DNA of 64,000 nt from the NCBI GenBank assembly GCA_947504195.1, contig CANNGN010000015.1, positions 1-64,000 of the forward strand, read 5' to 3'. Source of the stretch: an uncultured Vibrio sp. (GTDB lineage: Bacteria; Pseudomonadota; Gammaproteobacteria; Enterobacterales; Vibrionaceae). The first letter of the stretch is position 1. Each line of letters begins with the position of its first letter. Below, piece after piece: positions 17,614-27,634 of the stretch. The position numbers and the translations under genes are program-made. The notes below the pieces were generated by a model, which saw nothing but the letters and a program-made list of their open reading frames with translations, did not search any database and had not been told where the DNA came from.

Positions 17614-18255
17614 ATGCCTGAGAATCATCAATGTGTCATTATCGGTATCGCTGGGGCGTCAGCTTCTGGAAAGAGCTTGATTGCTAGCACTATTTACAGA
17701 GAATTGCTGGCAAAAGTTGGTGATACTCATATCGGAGTGATCACTGAAGATTGCTATTATAAAGATCAAACGCATCTTAGTATGGATCAACGTATTAAAA
17801 CAAACTATGACCATCCTAGCGCGCTCGATCATAATTTGTTGTGTGAGCATTTAGAACAGTTAATAAATGGGGAAGCAGTAGAGGTACCGGAATATAGCTA
17901 TTCGGAACATACTCGGACTCAGAATACGAATACAATGACACCAAAACGCGTGATTATCTTAGAAGGTATTTTGCTACTTACCGACCCAAGGCTAAGAAAG
18001 TTAATGCATGCCTCAATTTTTATGGATACACCACTCGACATTTGCTTATTGCGACGCCTTGAGCGTGATGTACAAGAGCGAGGAAGAACGATGGAGTCGG
18101 TATTATCTCAATATACTGAAACCGTTCGTCCGATGTTCCTTCAATTTATTGAACCATCGAAGCAACATGCTGACATTATCGTCCCTCGTGGCGGTAAAAA
18201 TCGAATAGCGATTGATGTTTTGAAGGCTCATATTTCTAAATTATTGAAATCTTAA
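17614..18255 (+). CDS. udk: Uridine kinase
   Basis: Udk phosphorylates uridine and cytidine with ATP or GTP in pyrimidine salvage. The 213-residue protein has the P-loop GIAGASASGKSLIAS at residues 11-25, TEDCYYKDQ, NYDHPSALDH and LEGILLLTD. It matches E. coli Udk along its whole length (213 aa there too). It has its own terminator before asmA. The pyrimidine salvage enzyme cdd lies 3 kb downstream. Confidence 0.96.
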   Translation: MPENHQCVIIGIAGASASGKSLIASTIYRELLAKVGDTHIGVITEDCYYKDQTHLSMDQRIKTNYDHPSALDHNLLCEHLEQLINGEAVEVPEYSYSEHTRTQNTNTMTPKRVIILEGILLLTDPRLRKLMHASIFMDTPLDICLLRRLERDVQERGRTMESVLSQYTETVRPMFLQFIEPSKQHADIIVPRGGKNRIAIDVLKAHISKLLKS

Positions 18256-18294
18256 CGGTAAAACCACAAATATCCAGTAAATTTTGGGTAAATT

Positions 18295-18320
18295 AATGGC
18301 ACGATAATGTGCCATTTTTT
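18295..18320 (+). terminator. udk terminator
   Basis: AATGGCAC pairs with GTGCCATT around a 6-nt loop, followed by a run of Ts, 18 bp before the asmA start. The stop should insulate asmA from udk. Confidence 0.85.
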
Positions 18321-18337
18321 GATCTGGGAAATGTATT

Positions 18338-20512
18338 ATGAAGAAGCTACGTATTGGTGTTGTCTTTGTTTTGGTGCTCCTAATTACTGTGCTAGTGGCT
18401 GTGATTTTTTTTATCAACCCCAATCAATTTAAACCACTCATTGTAGAGCAAACCAAAAAAGCGACAGGGCTTGATCTCGTTATCGATGGTGACATTCATT
18501 GGCAGTTATTTCCTGCATTGGGCTTCGGTATTGGTCAAACAGCAATGCGAAACCCTGAAGGTTTTGAGGAAACCAATCTATTTCAAGTTAACGCTATTGA
18601 TGTATCAATAGAACTTATCCCTCTGTTTAAGAAGCAATTGATGGTCGGTCAAGTGGTATTGAAGGGGGCTGATATTCAAATTGAAACCCTATCCGATGGT
18701 CGCACAAATCTAGACAGTTTTACGGCGAGTAACAGTGTAAGTGGCGTAACTTCTGATCCAAGTAACGATGGTAATGAAAATTCTACCTCTATATCGGTGA
18801 GTCGAGCTGATGATTCCCTAGAAGTCGAAGATACATGGCATATCAGTGTTGCGGGTGTTTCAATTAAAGATTCTAATTTAGTGCTTAATGATCGTAAAAC
18901 GGGTGTGCAGAGTCTTTTGCAAGTTGCAGATATTAGTGTGACAGAATTCTCTCCTGGAGAATGGAGCCAAATTACATTTGATGTTGCGGGTAAGAGCAAC
19001 GATAAGACATTTATCACCAATGGTAGTGCGAAATTTACATTATCTCCTGATTTTCAGGAATATGCGTTACGCAGTATTGAGGTAAATGGATCGTTTGATG
19101 ATGGCTCTAATACCATATCAAAAGTAGACGTTGTACTGGATCAATTTCAATTTGGGGAGCCTACTCAATTGCAGATAGATGTGGAAGGTGTCGTATCTGA
19201 TCTGGCGTTGTCTTTGGTCGGACAATCGAGCTTAGTTATTGATAAAGCGCTAACGTCTATCACTGCTTCTCAATTAGACCTGAGTATGCAGCTAGAAAGT
19301 GAAACACTTCCTCAATCACCATTGAATATTGTTCTTGATTCAAATGTTGTGTTTGATCTGAATAACAGCGAATTAAAGGCGATAATCGACGAGTTGTCTG
19401 CAAATGATATTGAGCTTCAAGGAGCAACCGTTGCCACTTTTTCAGATGTAACCCAAATTCGTTTTGAACTGCATGGGTCAGATATTGATATCGACCAATT
19501 CCTTGATATCGAAGAGACCAAGCCATCTCAAAGTTCTTCTGATTCTGATGACAAACCGACTGTATCAACAAGCAATTCGGGCACTGTGGAAGTTGAACCT
19601 GATTTATCAGCTCTTAAACATTTAGATGTTGCTGGTATTGTGACCATTGATGAGCTAAAGACGAACAATGTTGAACTGACGGAAACGAAAACCAAGTTTT
19701 CAATTAAACGAGGACTGGTCAAGCTAGAAGCATTTGAAGCCAATTTGTATCAAGGTAGCATAAGTGCCAAAGGTCAACTTGATGGTAGGAAAAGTCCTGC
19801 AACATATCAGATTAATAACACCCTTACTGGCGTTCAAATCGAGCCGTTGTTGCAGGCTGTTGCAGAGACGGACATCGTCGAGGGTACCGGAAATTTAGTG
19901 ACTACCATTAATGGTAAAGGTTTAACATCAACCCAGATGAAGAAAAATTTAGCGGGAACGGTAGAGATAAAGTTTACCGATGGAGCGGTAAAAGGCTTCA
20001 ATATTGCGCAACAGATTCGCAATGTAAATGCCAAATTGAACGGCGAGAGCGATGGCTTTGATATATCGGCAAAAGAAACAGATTTCAGTGCACTAACAGC
20101 AACATTGAAGCTAGCGAATGGAGAGCTTTCTACCAATAATCTAGCAATGCAGTCGCCTTTATTACGAATACATGGCAAAGGTTCAACGAATTATATAAAT
20201 GAAAAAATAAAGTTTTGGTTGGATACAGCAGTGGTAGGCTCACTTGAAGGTCAAGGCGGAGCGAGTGTTGATGATCTAAAAGATATTACTATCCCAGTTG
20301 AAATAAAGGGCAGTTGGAGTAAGCCAGATCTAGATATTCCACTTGATGAAATCCTGAAGCAGCGTGCTAGGAAGAAGATTACCAAAGAAAAGACAAAGCT
20401 CGATGAAAAAATTGATGAGGAAGTCGATAGGCTTCAAGAAAAAATCAACAGTAAAATTAAAGATGAGCAGACAAAAGATACGATGAATAAATTGCTGAAA
20501 AAAATCCTCTAA
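18338..20512 (+). CDS. asmA: AsmA family envelope protein
   Basis: AsmA proteins are inner-membrane-anchored periplasmic proteins related to bridge-type lipid transfer proteins. They affect outer-membrane assembly and lipid homeostasis. The 724 residues begin with a membrane helix (about 5-28) and the family start INPNQFKPLIVEQTKKATG. A long beta-rich periplasmic region with low-complexity Ser/Asp linkers (near 135-150 and 390-420) follows. The AsmA C-terminal domain holds DGAVKGFNIAQQIRN, and a charged coiled tail closes the protein. The position after udk matches vibrios and E. coli. Confidence 0.93.
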   Translation: MKKLRIGVVFVLVLLITVLVAVIFFINPNQFKPLIVEQTKKATGLDLVIDGDIHWQLFPALGFGIGQTAMRNPEGFEETNLFQVNAIDVSIELIPLFKKQLMVGQVVLKGADIQIETLSDGRTNLDSFTASNSVSGVTSDPSNDGNENSTSISVSRADDSLEVEDTWHISVAGVSIKDSNLVLNDRKTGVQSLLQVADISVTEFSPGEWSQITFDVAGKSNDKTFITNGSAKFTLSPDFQEYALRSIEVNGSFDDGSNTISKVDVVLDQFQFGEPTQLQIDVEGVVSDLALSLVGQSSLVIDKALTSITASQLDLSMQLESETLPQSPLNIVLDSNVVFDLNNSELKAIIDELSANDIELQGATVATFSDVTQIRFELHGSDIDIDQFLDIEETKPSQSSSDSDDKPTVSTSNSGTVEVEPDLSALKHLDVAGIVTIDELKTNNVELTETKTKFSIKRGLVKLEAFEANLYQGSISAKGQLDGRKSPATYQINNTLTGVQIEPLLQAVAETDIVEGTGNLVTTINGKGLTSTQMKKNLAGTVEIKFTDGAVKGFNIAQQIRNVNAKLNGESDGFDISAKETDFSALTATLKLANGELSTNNLAMQSPLLRIHGKGSTNYINEKIKFWLDTAVVGSLEGQGGASVDDLKDITIPVEIKGSWSKPDLDIPLDEILKQRARKKITKEKTKLDEKIDEEVDRLQEKINSKIKDEQTKDTMNKLLKKIL

Positions 20513-20621
20513 TCGATCAACCTTTTACTAAAAAAGGTGAAGAAATAGGGACACTGTTGGTCTGCTGTTACTTGGTGGTTTAGTGCAGTAATACAGTGCC
20601 CTTAATCAGCGAGAAAATGAT

Positions 20622-21224
20622 TTACCAATCAATACCCTTGCGAGCTTTAATACCATTCTCAAAGGCGTGTTTTACATTACGTACTTCCGATACCGTATCG
20701 GCTAATTCGATTAAATTACGATGAGCACCACGCCCGGTGATAATCACAGATTGCATGGCAGGGCGGTTTGAAATTGCTTCGATAACCTCATCTAACTCGA
20801 TATACCCGTAATTGGTCATATAGGTCAGTTCGTCAAATAGAACAACATCGATAGAGTCATCTTTCAACATTGCTTTACATTTCTGCCAAACAACTTGTGC
20901 TGCGTCGGTATCGGCTTGTTTATCTTGAGTTTCCCAAGTAAAACCGGTAGCCATGACTTCAAACTCGACCCCCAGCTTTTCTAACAGATTCTTCTCGCCG
21001 TTATCCCACGTGCCTTTGATAAATTGAGCGACAGCACATTTTTGTCCATGACCATGGGCGCGAGTGATCATGCCAAATCCTGATGTTGATTTGCCTTTGC
21101 CATTTCCAGTGATGATTAAAAGAAGGCCTTTTTCATCTTGAGCGGCGGCAATTCTAGCATCAACGTTTTCCTTTACTTTCTGTTGACGCTCTTTATGGCG
21201 GTTCTGTGCGTTGTCGTTTGCCAT
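20622..21224 (-). CDS. btuR: Cob(I)alamin adenosyltransferase (CobO/BtuR)
   Basis: The enzyme transfers the adenosyl group of ATP to cob(I)alamin and corrinoids in cobalamin salvage/synthesis. The 200-residue protein has the P-loop ITGNGKGKSTSGFG near residues 38-51, VLFDELTYM (Walker B) and ITGRGAHRNLIELAD. Length equals the CobA/BtuR family (about 196-200). It is a single-gene unit, with AAAGGA before the ATG, and it points away from cdd. I see no B12 riboswitch in the 137-bp gap. Confidence 0.94.
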   Translation of the reverse strand: MANDNAQNRHKERQQKVKENVDARIAAAQDEKGLLLIITGNGKGKSTSGFGMITRAHGHGQKCAVAQFIKGTWDNGEKNLLEKLGVEFEVMATGFTWETQDKQADTDAAQVVWQKCKAMLKDDSIDVVLFDELTYMTNYGYIELDEVIEAISNRPAMQSVIITGRGAHRNLIELADTVSEVRNVKHAFENGIKARKGIDW

Positions 21225-21361
21225 CTTATGTTCCTTTATTGGTGTTTCGCCTCGTAATTTTTATCTTAACCTATCTGTTTTAGAACAAAAACCGTTGAAT
21301 TCACGCGGGATTTAAGTGATGGTCGTAGTGTGACATGAGCTTTACACGTTAAGGATTTATT

Positions 21362-22216
21362 ATGATGGAACAACTTTTAGCTTACGCCGAGAAAACATGG
21401 GGCGTCGATCTTCACCAAGTTAACCAACTTAGTGCTGAGCAACTCTTAGAATTGACAGAGGTTTTCTCTGTTGATCAAAAAACTTGTTTATACGCTTTAT
21501 TACCATTGGCTGCGAATTATGCTCTAGTGCCTCTTTCTAACTATCACGTCGGTTCAATTGTTGTTGGTTTGTCAGGAAATGCATACTTTGGCGCCAATAT
21601 GGAGTTTGGAGACCAAAGCTTGAGTCAAACCGTTCATGCTGAACAGGCGGCAATTAATCATGCTTGGTTATGTGGTGAAGAAGGTATTAGTGATATTTAT
21701 GTCAACCAAAGTCCGTGTGGTCATTGTCGTCAGTTTATGAATGAGCTTTCTACATCGGAGCAGCTCACTATTCATGTGCAAGGGCGTGAGTCTGTCTCGT
21801 TAGCTCAACTTCTACCTGATGCGTTCGGCCCAAATGATTTGGGGGTCGCGAATCGATTGATGTCTATACAGACGAGAGTGTCTTCCAGTGAGTCTTCACA
21901 TTCTTTCGACGAATTGGCATGGAAACGAGTTTATTCGCCATACACTAAAAGCCCTTCTATGTGCTTGATTATATTGGAAGATGGTAAGAGAATTGTTGGG
22001 TGTTATGCGGAAAATGCAGCCTTTAATCCCAGTTTATCTCCGTTGCAATCTGCGTTGATTATGCTTCGGTTAGCTTTGTGCGACTTTGACAGTATCGTCG
22101 ATGTCGAGTTAATTGAATCGAAGCAATCACAAGTACTGCAGTATGACGCTACGCTCTCCTTACTAAAGAGCATCGCGCCAAAGGTAGAGCTAAGGTATAC
22201 CAACCTATCGAATTAA
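21362..22216 (+). CDS. cdd: Cytidine deaminase
   Basis: Cdd deaminates cytidine and deoxycytidine to uridine and deoxyuridine in pyrimidine salvage. The 284-residue protein is the long, dimeric E. coli-type form. The zinc/catalytic motif is TVHAEQAAINHAW (His ligand and catalytic Glu) with CGHC (two Cys ligands) around residues 96-122. A C-terminal degenerate second deaminase domain follows. Two adjacent ATGs (21362 and 21365) follow AAGGA and either may start. Its 3' end meets the convergent transporter gene with a 4-bp overlap. Confidence 0.96.
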   Translation: MMEQLLAYAEKTWGVDLHQVNQLSAEQLLELTEVFSVDQKTCLYALLPLAANYALVPLSNYHVGSIVVGLSGNAYFGANMEFGDQSLSQTVHAEQAAINHAWLCGEEGISDIYVNQSPCGHCRQFMNELSTSEQLTIHVQGRESVSLAQLLPDAFGPNDLGVANRLMSIQTRVSSSESSHSFDELAWKRVYSPYTKSPSMCLIILEDGKRIVGCYAENAAFNPSLSPLQSALIMLRLALCDFDSIVDVELIESKQSQVLQYDATLSLLKSIAPKVELRYTNLSN

Positions 22217-23604
22217 ATCCATCCTAAGAGGTTCCACCATAAATAATCGAGTGGCATCAAGATCAACAGTGTAATTACTGCCAATGGTAATGACACCCTA
22301 ATTAACGAAGATAGCTTCTCCTGTGATAACTGCATTGCGACAATGAGAGGAGCAACTTGATAGGGGAAGATGACCGTCGAAAATCCGATGACTTGCGTCA
22401 TCAGTACCGCTTCGAGCGAAAAGCCTGTTGAATGCGCAAAGTCGGCTGCCATTGGTGAGAGTACAGTTGGGACGCCAGGAATGGTGGTGATAAGTCCAGT
22501 CAGTGTTGAGATAGAACACAAAGACATAAAGTTATAGAAAGTAGAGTCATGGGAGTTTGATAACGCTGAGCTGAATATCTGTCCAACAGAGGTTCCAATT
22601 CCCGATAAATTGACCAGAGCACCGAGCCCTAGAGCAGCAGCTACAAAGATAACAGTACCGAAATCAACGGATCGATTAAATGCTTTTGGTTCGACAACGC
22701 CATACTTAGGAAGAAGCAGGAAAATTGCGGTAACAATGCCGACCCATGCAGGATTAACTCCATGAATGGAATCAGTGATCCAAAATAACAGCGTCATCGC
22801 GAGAATGAATAGAACCTTATTCTGTTTCTTTAAATCAAAATGATCATTACTCGCTTGGCTGGACGTTTTGTCATTTATATCAATTTGAGCGGGAAAGATT
22901 TTCACGACCACTAAAACTAAAACCGCAGATTTTACGATACCGAGGATAGGGAAGTGCAGAGCAAGGTATTCTAAGTATCCAAATGAAATACCAAACAAAT
23001 TCTCACTCGCTCCGGCTAAAATCATGTTCGGAATGTTGGATGGAAGAATGGCAAAACTGGGCATGTTGCACGCTAGAGCTAGAGTGACAGCGATGCCAAT
23101 ACGACCAGAGCTGCCTTTCGCAAAACCTAGTTGCTCAGCTAACGCCATACCTATTGGAATCAGTACAACAGAGCGACCAACAGATGAAGGCATAACAAAG
23201 CCAAGTAGCATTGCTGTCACGACTAGACCAGAGATTAATTTAACGTAACTTGTCGTTAAATAAGGGGCAATAATTAGGGCGAGACGTTTCCCAATTCCAG
23301 TGCTTGATATTGCTTCGCCAATAATAAAGCCTGAAATAATCAACCAGACTGCGGAAGATGAAAAGCCAGAAAAAAGAACGTTTGGTTCGATTAAATTAAA
23401 AACCGCAACTAAGGCAAAAAAGATTAACCCTGTAAGAAAGGGAGGGATAACGCTCAAACTCCAAAATACTAGTGTAATCAGAATGATTGCTGCGCTGTAA
23501 GAGAAGTTATTTGGTTGACCAGCAATCGGCATCACCGCCAAGTATCCAGAAATAATGACGGCAATGAACACGATAATTGAGCGTATATTGAGGCTGTTTT
23601 TCAT
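22213..23604 (-). CDS. DASS/SLC13-type anion transporter
   Basis: The 463-residue protein is hydrophobic throughout with about 11-12 membrane helices, in the pattern of the divalent anion:sodium symporter (DASS/ArsB-like ion transporter) superfamily. Repeat-type motifs such as MPSSVGRSVVLIPI (first helical hairpin) and TTIPGVPTVLSPMAA (second) occupy the positions where SNT motifs bind substrate and sodium. Substrate cannot be told; dicarboxylates, sulfate and tricarboxylates are all possible. It is divergent from an AraC-type regulator that probably controls it, with a 96-bp shared promoter region. Confidence 0.85.
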   Translation of the reverse strand: MKNSLNIRSIIVFIAVIISGYLAVMPIAGQPNNFSYSAAIILITLVFWSLSVIPPFLTGLIFFALVAVFNLIEPNVLFSGFSSSAVWLIISGFIIGEAISSTGIGKRLALIIAPYLTTSYVKLISGLVVTAMLLGFVMPSSVGRSVVLIPIGMALAEQLGFAKGSSGRIGIAVTLALACNMPSFAILPSNIPNMILAGASENLFGISFGYLEYLALHFPILGIVKSAVLVLVVVKIFPAQIDINDKTSSQASNDHFDLKKQNKVLFILAMTLLFWITDSIHGVNPAWVGIVTAIFLLLPKYGVVEPKAFNRSVDFGTVIFVAAALGLGALVNLSGIGTSVGQIFSSALSNSHDSTFYNFMSLCSISTLTGLITTIPGVPTVLSPMAADFAHSTGFSLEAVLMTQVIGFSTVIFPYQVAPLIVAMQLSQEKLSSLIRVSLPLAVITLLILMPLDYLWWNLLGWI

Positions 23605-23700
23605 GTGAGTTCTCTATGTAAATAGCGATATTGTAGGCTTGTGTTTGTTTCGGTTGCCGCTTATATTAGCAGTTCGTGATTGTCGTAATAAGGTGGAAAT

Positions 23701-24507
23701 GTGACAATGGGTATTCCTAATACGTCATACTTGCCGGCAAGCCATGTCGCTTACACGATTGATCCAAAGCGGCCAGTTTTAACTCAGCGAAGAACCATGA
23801 ATCCGGAAGAGGCGATAGCCCCTCACCGTCATCCTCGTAGACAGTTGTTATGGTCGTCGAAAGGTTTACTCCGAGTGACAACTAACAACGCCGTTTGGGT
23901 CGTTCCTTCTTCACACGCAGTGTGGATCCCAGGTAATGCCTTTCATCAGGTTACCTGCCAAACTCAAGCGCAAATACGCAACTTGTACTTTGATCCATCA
24001 TGCCCGATTCGGCATTATGACAGTGAAGTTGTGATGCTGGCTATGAGCCCTTTGATGCGCGAGATTATTGTCCGTATGACTCGTGAAGATTTACCAGATG
24101 AGCCATTTATGCAGCGCTTAGGGTTGGTCGCGTTGGATGAACTTGAGTCTCTTGAACCGTTTTTTCTTCATTTACCGAGTGGTCAAGATCCGAGGTTGCT
24201 TCAGGTGATCAATCAGCTCATCCTTCACCCGAAGGAGTCAGTAACGTTGGATATATTGAGTAGAGAGTCAGGGGCAAGCACCCGCACGATTGAACGTCTG
24301 TTTAAATCAGAGACTGGATACACTTTCCGACAATGGCGCAGTCGATTTCGTTTAATGAATTCACTTGAAGCGATAAATAAAGGTGAAAATACCAAGACTG
24401 TTGCTTATGAGCTTGGGTATAAAAGTGTGAGCAGTTTTATCGCTGAATTTAAAAAGCTATATGGGGCAGCGCCCCAGGAATATGCGAGTCAATTCCTGAA
24501 TCGCTAA
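23701..24507 (+). CDS. AraC-family transcriptional regulator with cupin sensor
   Basis: The protein has an N-terminal cupin sensor (residues about 20-100; histidine-rich start APHRHPRRQLLWS) and a C-terminal double HTH of AraC type (TLDILSRESGASTRTIERLFKSE and later VAYELGYKSVSSFIAEFKKLYG). The GTG at 23701 and the ATG at 23707 are both possible, since AAGGTGG precedes each at usable distance. The product is 266-268 aa. The divergent position next to the DASS transporter suggests it is the local regulator, with the transporter substrate or a related metabolite as effector (inference). Confidence 0.88.
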   Translation: MTMGIPNTSYLPASHVAYTIDPKRPVLTQRRTMNPEEAIAPHRHPRRQLLWSSKGLLRVTTNNAVWVVPSSHAVWIPGNAFHQVTCQTQAQIRNLYFDPSCPIRHYDSEVVMLAMSPLMREIIVRMTREDLPDEPFMQRLGLVALDELESLEPFFLHLPSGQDPRLLQVINQLILHPKESVTLDILSRESGASTRTIERLFKSETGYTFRQWRSRFRLMNSLEAINKGENTKTVAYELGYKSVSSFIAEFKKLYGAAPQEYASQFLNR

Positions 24508-24555
24508 GTAGCGAAGTATGTTCAGACACTATTGTGCTTTTTAAAATCGTACACT

Positions 24556-26829
24556 CTACTGTACGAGGTATGACTCAAACTCTTTGACTGGCATTGGCTT
24601 GCTGTATAAAAACCCCTGATACGATAGACAGCCATGAGTGCCTAAAAAGGTTTTCTGTTGGTCGTTTTCTACTCCTTCTGCAATGACATCGATACCAAGA
24701 GAATTGGCCATCAGTATGGTTGTTTTAACGATCGACTGATCATTAATATCAAGTTCAAGCTCTGAAATGAACGAGCGATCTATTTTTAACTCATTGACAG
24801 GTAGTCGTTTTAAGTACTGCAATGAAGAATACCCTGTGCCGAAATCATCTAGGGAGAATTGAATCCCTAATGCTTTTAATGAATGCATGTGTGATTTTGT
24901 TAGATCCAAATCGTCAACAAGCATGGTTTCAGTTAATTCGAGTTTTAGCATTCCAAGACTAATTTCATACTTACTGATCAATTTTGCGACTTTTAGGATG
25001 AAATCGGGTTGACGAAACTGACGGTAGCTGACGTTGACAGATATCGTCAAATGTTTGGTCTGTTGACTTATTTCCCATTGTTTTAATTGCAGGCATGCTT
25101 GTTCTAAAACCCAGTCACCTATTGGAATAATTAATCCTGTTTCTTCAGACAACGGAATGAAATCATCAGGGTTAATGATGCCATCGGTTGGGTGGTTCCA
25201 ACGAATAAGAGCTTCTACTCCGGTAGTATTATTGCTGTTATCGACTTGAGGTTGATAATAAAGTTCAAATTGTTTATTTCTAACGGCTTTGTGGAGTTTC
25301 TTTTCCAGTGTAAGGCGCTCGGATATCGTTTCTTGCATTAGCGGTTTGTAGAAAAACACGGTGTTTTTCCCTGATTTTTTAGCCTGATACATTGCGATAT
25401 CTGCTTGCTTCATTAGCTCTGAGCTTGATATGGATGCGTTGTTAAAAAGAGAGATACCTCCACTGGCACTACTAATGAATTGGTGTTTGTTTACCTGGTA
25501 AGGATGAGATAGAGCCTGAATGACTTTATGCGCGACAATCTCAGCTTCAGCAGCAGCTTCTAGCTCGTTATTGTCGAGATCAGATAAAATGAGAACAAAT
25601 TCATCGCCACCAATGCGCGCTAAAGTATCGCTAGCACGAATACAATCTTGGATGCGTTTAGCCGCTTGCTGAAGCACGGCATCACCAAATTCGTGGCCAT
25701 GTGAATCGTTAATGTTTTTAAAATTGTCTATATCGATAAATATAACCGCATTATAGGCGGTATCTCGGTTGCTCAAAGCTAACGCGTGATTCAGGCGATC
25801 AAAGAGTAAACGGCGATTTGGCAAAGAGGTTAACGAATCATAATAAGCCAGTGAGCTTATTTTTTCTTCGTTCTCTTTACGTTCAGTTATATCCTGAATG
25901 AATCCTGTCATTTTTTCAGGGGTGCCGTCACTGGCATAAATCATCTTCCCACGACACTCAATCCAACGGACTGCATTATCACTCGGGCGTACGATTTGAT
26001 AGTCGATTCTATGTTCCTGACCACAATCAAAGCTGTTTTTTAGTGAATCCATCAGAGAATGATGAGAGTCATCTACCATTATGTTGCAAAGAAGCTCGAT
26101 ACCCGGAGTTGTGTCTGGGTCTAGGCCAAGTAACTCGTACATCTTAGGGGACCAAGTTGTGACTTGATTTGGGTAGGAAACAGACCAACGACCAATTTTT
26201 GCATAATGCATGGCCTGAATGAGGCTTTCTTCACTTTCCGCTAATTGAAGGAGTGTTTTTTTACCCGCTTTGATCTCTTGCATAAGGCGAATCGTATTAG
26301 CAGAAAGGGTTTGATAAGCCGTCAAAATAACATTTATGGTTTCTTGAGCCTTTTCATTCATTTGAGCGCTCGCCCACAATGTGGCTTCATCAATTGACTG
26401 GCCAGATTTAACCGCTTGAGTCATAAATGCGAGGTGACGATCACTTTCCAAAATGTGAGTGACGAGCCAACTTGTTAAGTAAGACAATAATTCTTCTAGC
26501 CACTGCTCTTCTGGCTTTTGATCTTCATTCTTTATTAATTTTTTTATATGTTGAGTAAACTGGCTGTGACTTTCTCTATGTTGTTCTGCATAGTCACAGT
26601 TAGACAATATGCTTAGCCAGTAGGTCTCTTCGCTGTCAAAGTGATACTCTGCATAATCAATTAATTCGTGAAGTACTTCAGCCAGTTTAATATCTGAATC
26701 GTGTTGAGATATATAATTGGCCAGTTGATTTAGTAGAAAAATTAATTGCTTATGCTGCTGATCAATTTCTTCAACACCAGTGCTAAAACTATCATTCCAA
26801 GGGAATATGTCGACATGGTGCTGGTTCAT
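24556..26829 (-). CDS. Hemerythrin-PAS-GGDEF-EAL cyclic-di-GMP enzyme
   Basis: Domains in order are bacteriohemerythrin (about residues 8-135), PAS/PAC (about 195-305), GGDEF (about 320-480) and EAL (about 490-750). The hemerythrin di-iron ligands all appear present (HQQH, YHFDSEE, QHRESH, HILESD), so it can probably bind O2 or NO. The GGDEF active site is intact (RIGGDEFVLI) and so is the EAL (GVEALIRW, DDFGTGYSS). It could therefore make or break c-di-GMP under O2/NO control. I chose the ATG at 26829 (MNQHHVDIFPW) over 26883 because the hemerythrin start follows directly and AAAGGA precedes it. Confidence 0.9.
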   Translation of the reverse strand: MNQHHVDIFPWNDSFSTGVEEIDQQHKQLIFLLNQLANYISQHDSDIKLAEVLHELIDYAEYHFDSEETYWLSILSNCDYAEQHRESHSQFTQHIKKLIKNEDQKPEEQWLEELLSYLTSWLVTHILESDRHLAFMTQAVKSGQSIDEATLWASAQMNEKAQETINVILTAYQTLSANTIRLMQEIKAGKKTLLQLAESEESLIQAMHYAKIGRWSVSYPNQVTTWSPKMYELLGLDPDTTPGIELLCNIMVDDSHHSLMDSLKNSFDCGQEHRIDYQIVRPSDNAVRWIECRGKMIYASDGTPEKMTGFIQDITERKENEEKISSLAYYDSLTSLPNRRLLFDRLNHALALSNRDTAYNAVIFIDIDNFKNINDSHGHEFGDAVLQQAAKRIQDCIRASDTLARIGGDEFVLILSDLDNNELEAAAEAEIVAHKVIQALSHPYQVNKHQFISSASGGISLFNNASISSSELMKQADIAMYQAKKSGKNTVFFYKPLMQETISERLTLEKKLHKAVRNKQFELYYQPQVDNSNNTTGVEALIRWNHPTDGIINPDDFIPLSEETGLIIPIGDWVLEQACLQLKQWEISQQTKHLTISVNVSYRQFRQPDFILKVAKLISKYEISLGMLKLELTETMLVDDLDLTKSHMHSLKALGIQFSLDDFGTGYSSLQYLKRLPVNELKIDRSFISELELDINDQSIVKTTILMANSLGIDVIAEGVENDQQKTFLGTHGCLSYQGFLYSKPMPVKEFESYLVQ

Positions 26830-27103
26830 TTTATAACGAGTCCTTTTGTTTAAAAATGTCATGTGCAATCTAGAGTCATACACTCACGGAAATTGGTTTA
26901 ATCCGAATCAATCAAAACACCCCAAATGCCTTGCTACTTTAACGACTCTTTCGATGGGTTGATCAACTTATAGCTTAGCTTGATCATCATCTTTTGTCAT
27001 TATTTGTACCGTGCTTAGTGAGAGGGTAACATTGTCTTTAATGAGAATATCAAACAATAACTTGAGATAAGTGAATTGGGCGTATATTTAAGAGGTTTAC
27101 AAA

Positions 27104-27586
27104 ATGAAGAATAACGATAAAACCAAGATTCTCGTCGTTTGTATGGGCAATATTTGTCGCTCTCCAACCGGAGAGGCGGTATTGCGGGCAAAAGCTTTAG
27201 AGCTAGGCATTGATGTTGAAGTGGATTCCGCAGGTACTATTGGTTATCACCAAGGAAACCCGCCGGATAACCGAGCAAGAGCCGCAGGAGAGCGAAGAGG
27301 GTATACGTTTTCTGGTATCAGTGCTCGACAAGTATGTATCGAAGATTTTGCTAAATTTGACCTAATTCTAGCCGCCGATAAGGATAATTTATCTGACTTA
27401 TTACAACAGTGTCCTTCTCAATATCAAAGCAAGGTCTCGCTGTTATTAAGCCATGGTGATTCTCGCTACGAAGAAGTACCTGATCCTTATTATGGGGGTG
27501 AGAATGGCTTTGAGTTGGTGCTGGATTTAATCGAAGATGCGGCGCTATCGATACTCAATAAGGTTAAGTATCTCGATAAAAAATAA
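27104..27586 (+). CDS. Low-molecular-weight protein-tyrosine-phosphatase family protein
   Basis: The 160-residue protein has the LMW-PTP P-loop CMGNICRS (C-X5-R-S) at residues 13-20 and the general-acid aspartate in DPYYGG near residue 129, so it should be catalytically active. No exopolysaccharide kinase or export genes lie next to it, so it is not a Wzb-type capsule phosphatase by context. Its cellular substrate is unknown. It is monocistronic and convergent with fadL. Confidence 0.92.
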   Translation: MKNNDKTKILVVCMGNICRSPTGEAVLRAKALELGIDVEVDSAGTIGYHQGNPPDNRARAAGERRGYTFSGISARQVCIEDFAKFDLILAADKDNLSDLLQQCPSQYQSKVSLLLSHGDSRYEEVPDPYYGGENGFELVLDLIEDAALSILNKVKYLDKK

Positions 27587-27610
27587 GAGAGCAAGAGCTC
27601 TCTTATTTAT
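27583..27610. terminator. Bidirectional terminator between the phosphatase gene and fadL
   Basis: A 12-bp perfect stem (AAATAAGAGAGC with GCTCTCTTATTT) closes on the 4-nt loop AAGA. It includes the phosphatase stop codon and has T-rich flanks in both directions. Confidence 0.9.
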
Positions 27611-27634
27611 TGCCATTGAATACGTATAGTCTAC

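Noticed and set aside
17446..17631. 61-codon minus-strand ORF before udk
   Set aside because: It overlaps the udk promoter and start, has no ribosome site and no recognisable protein pattern.
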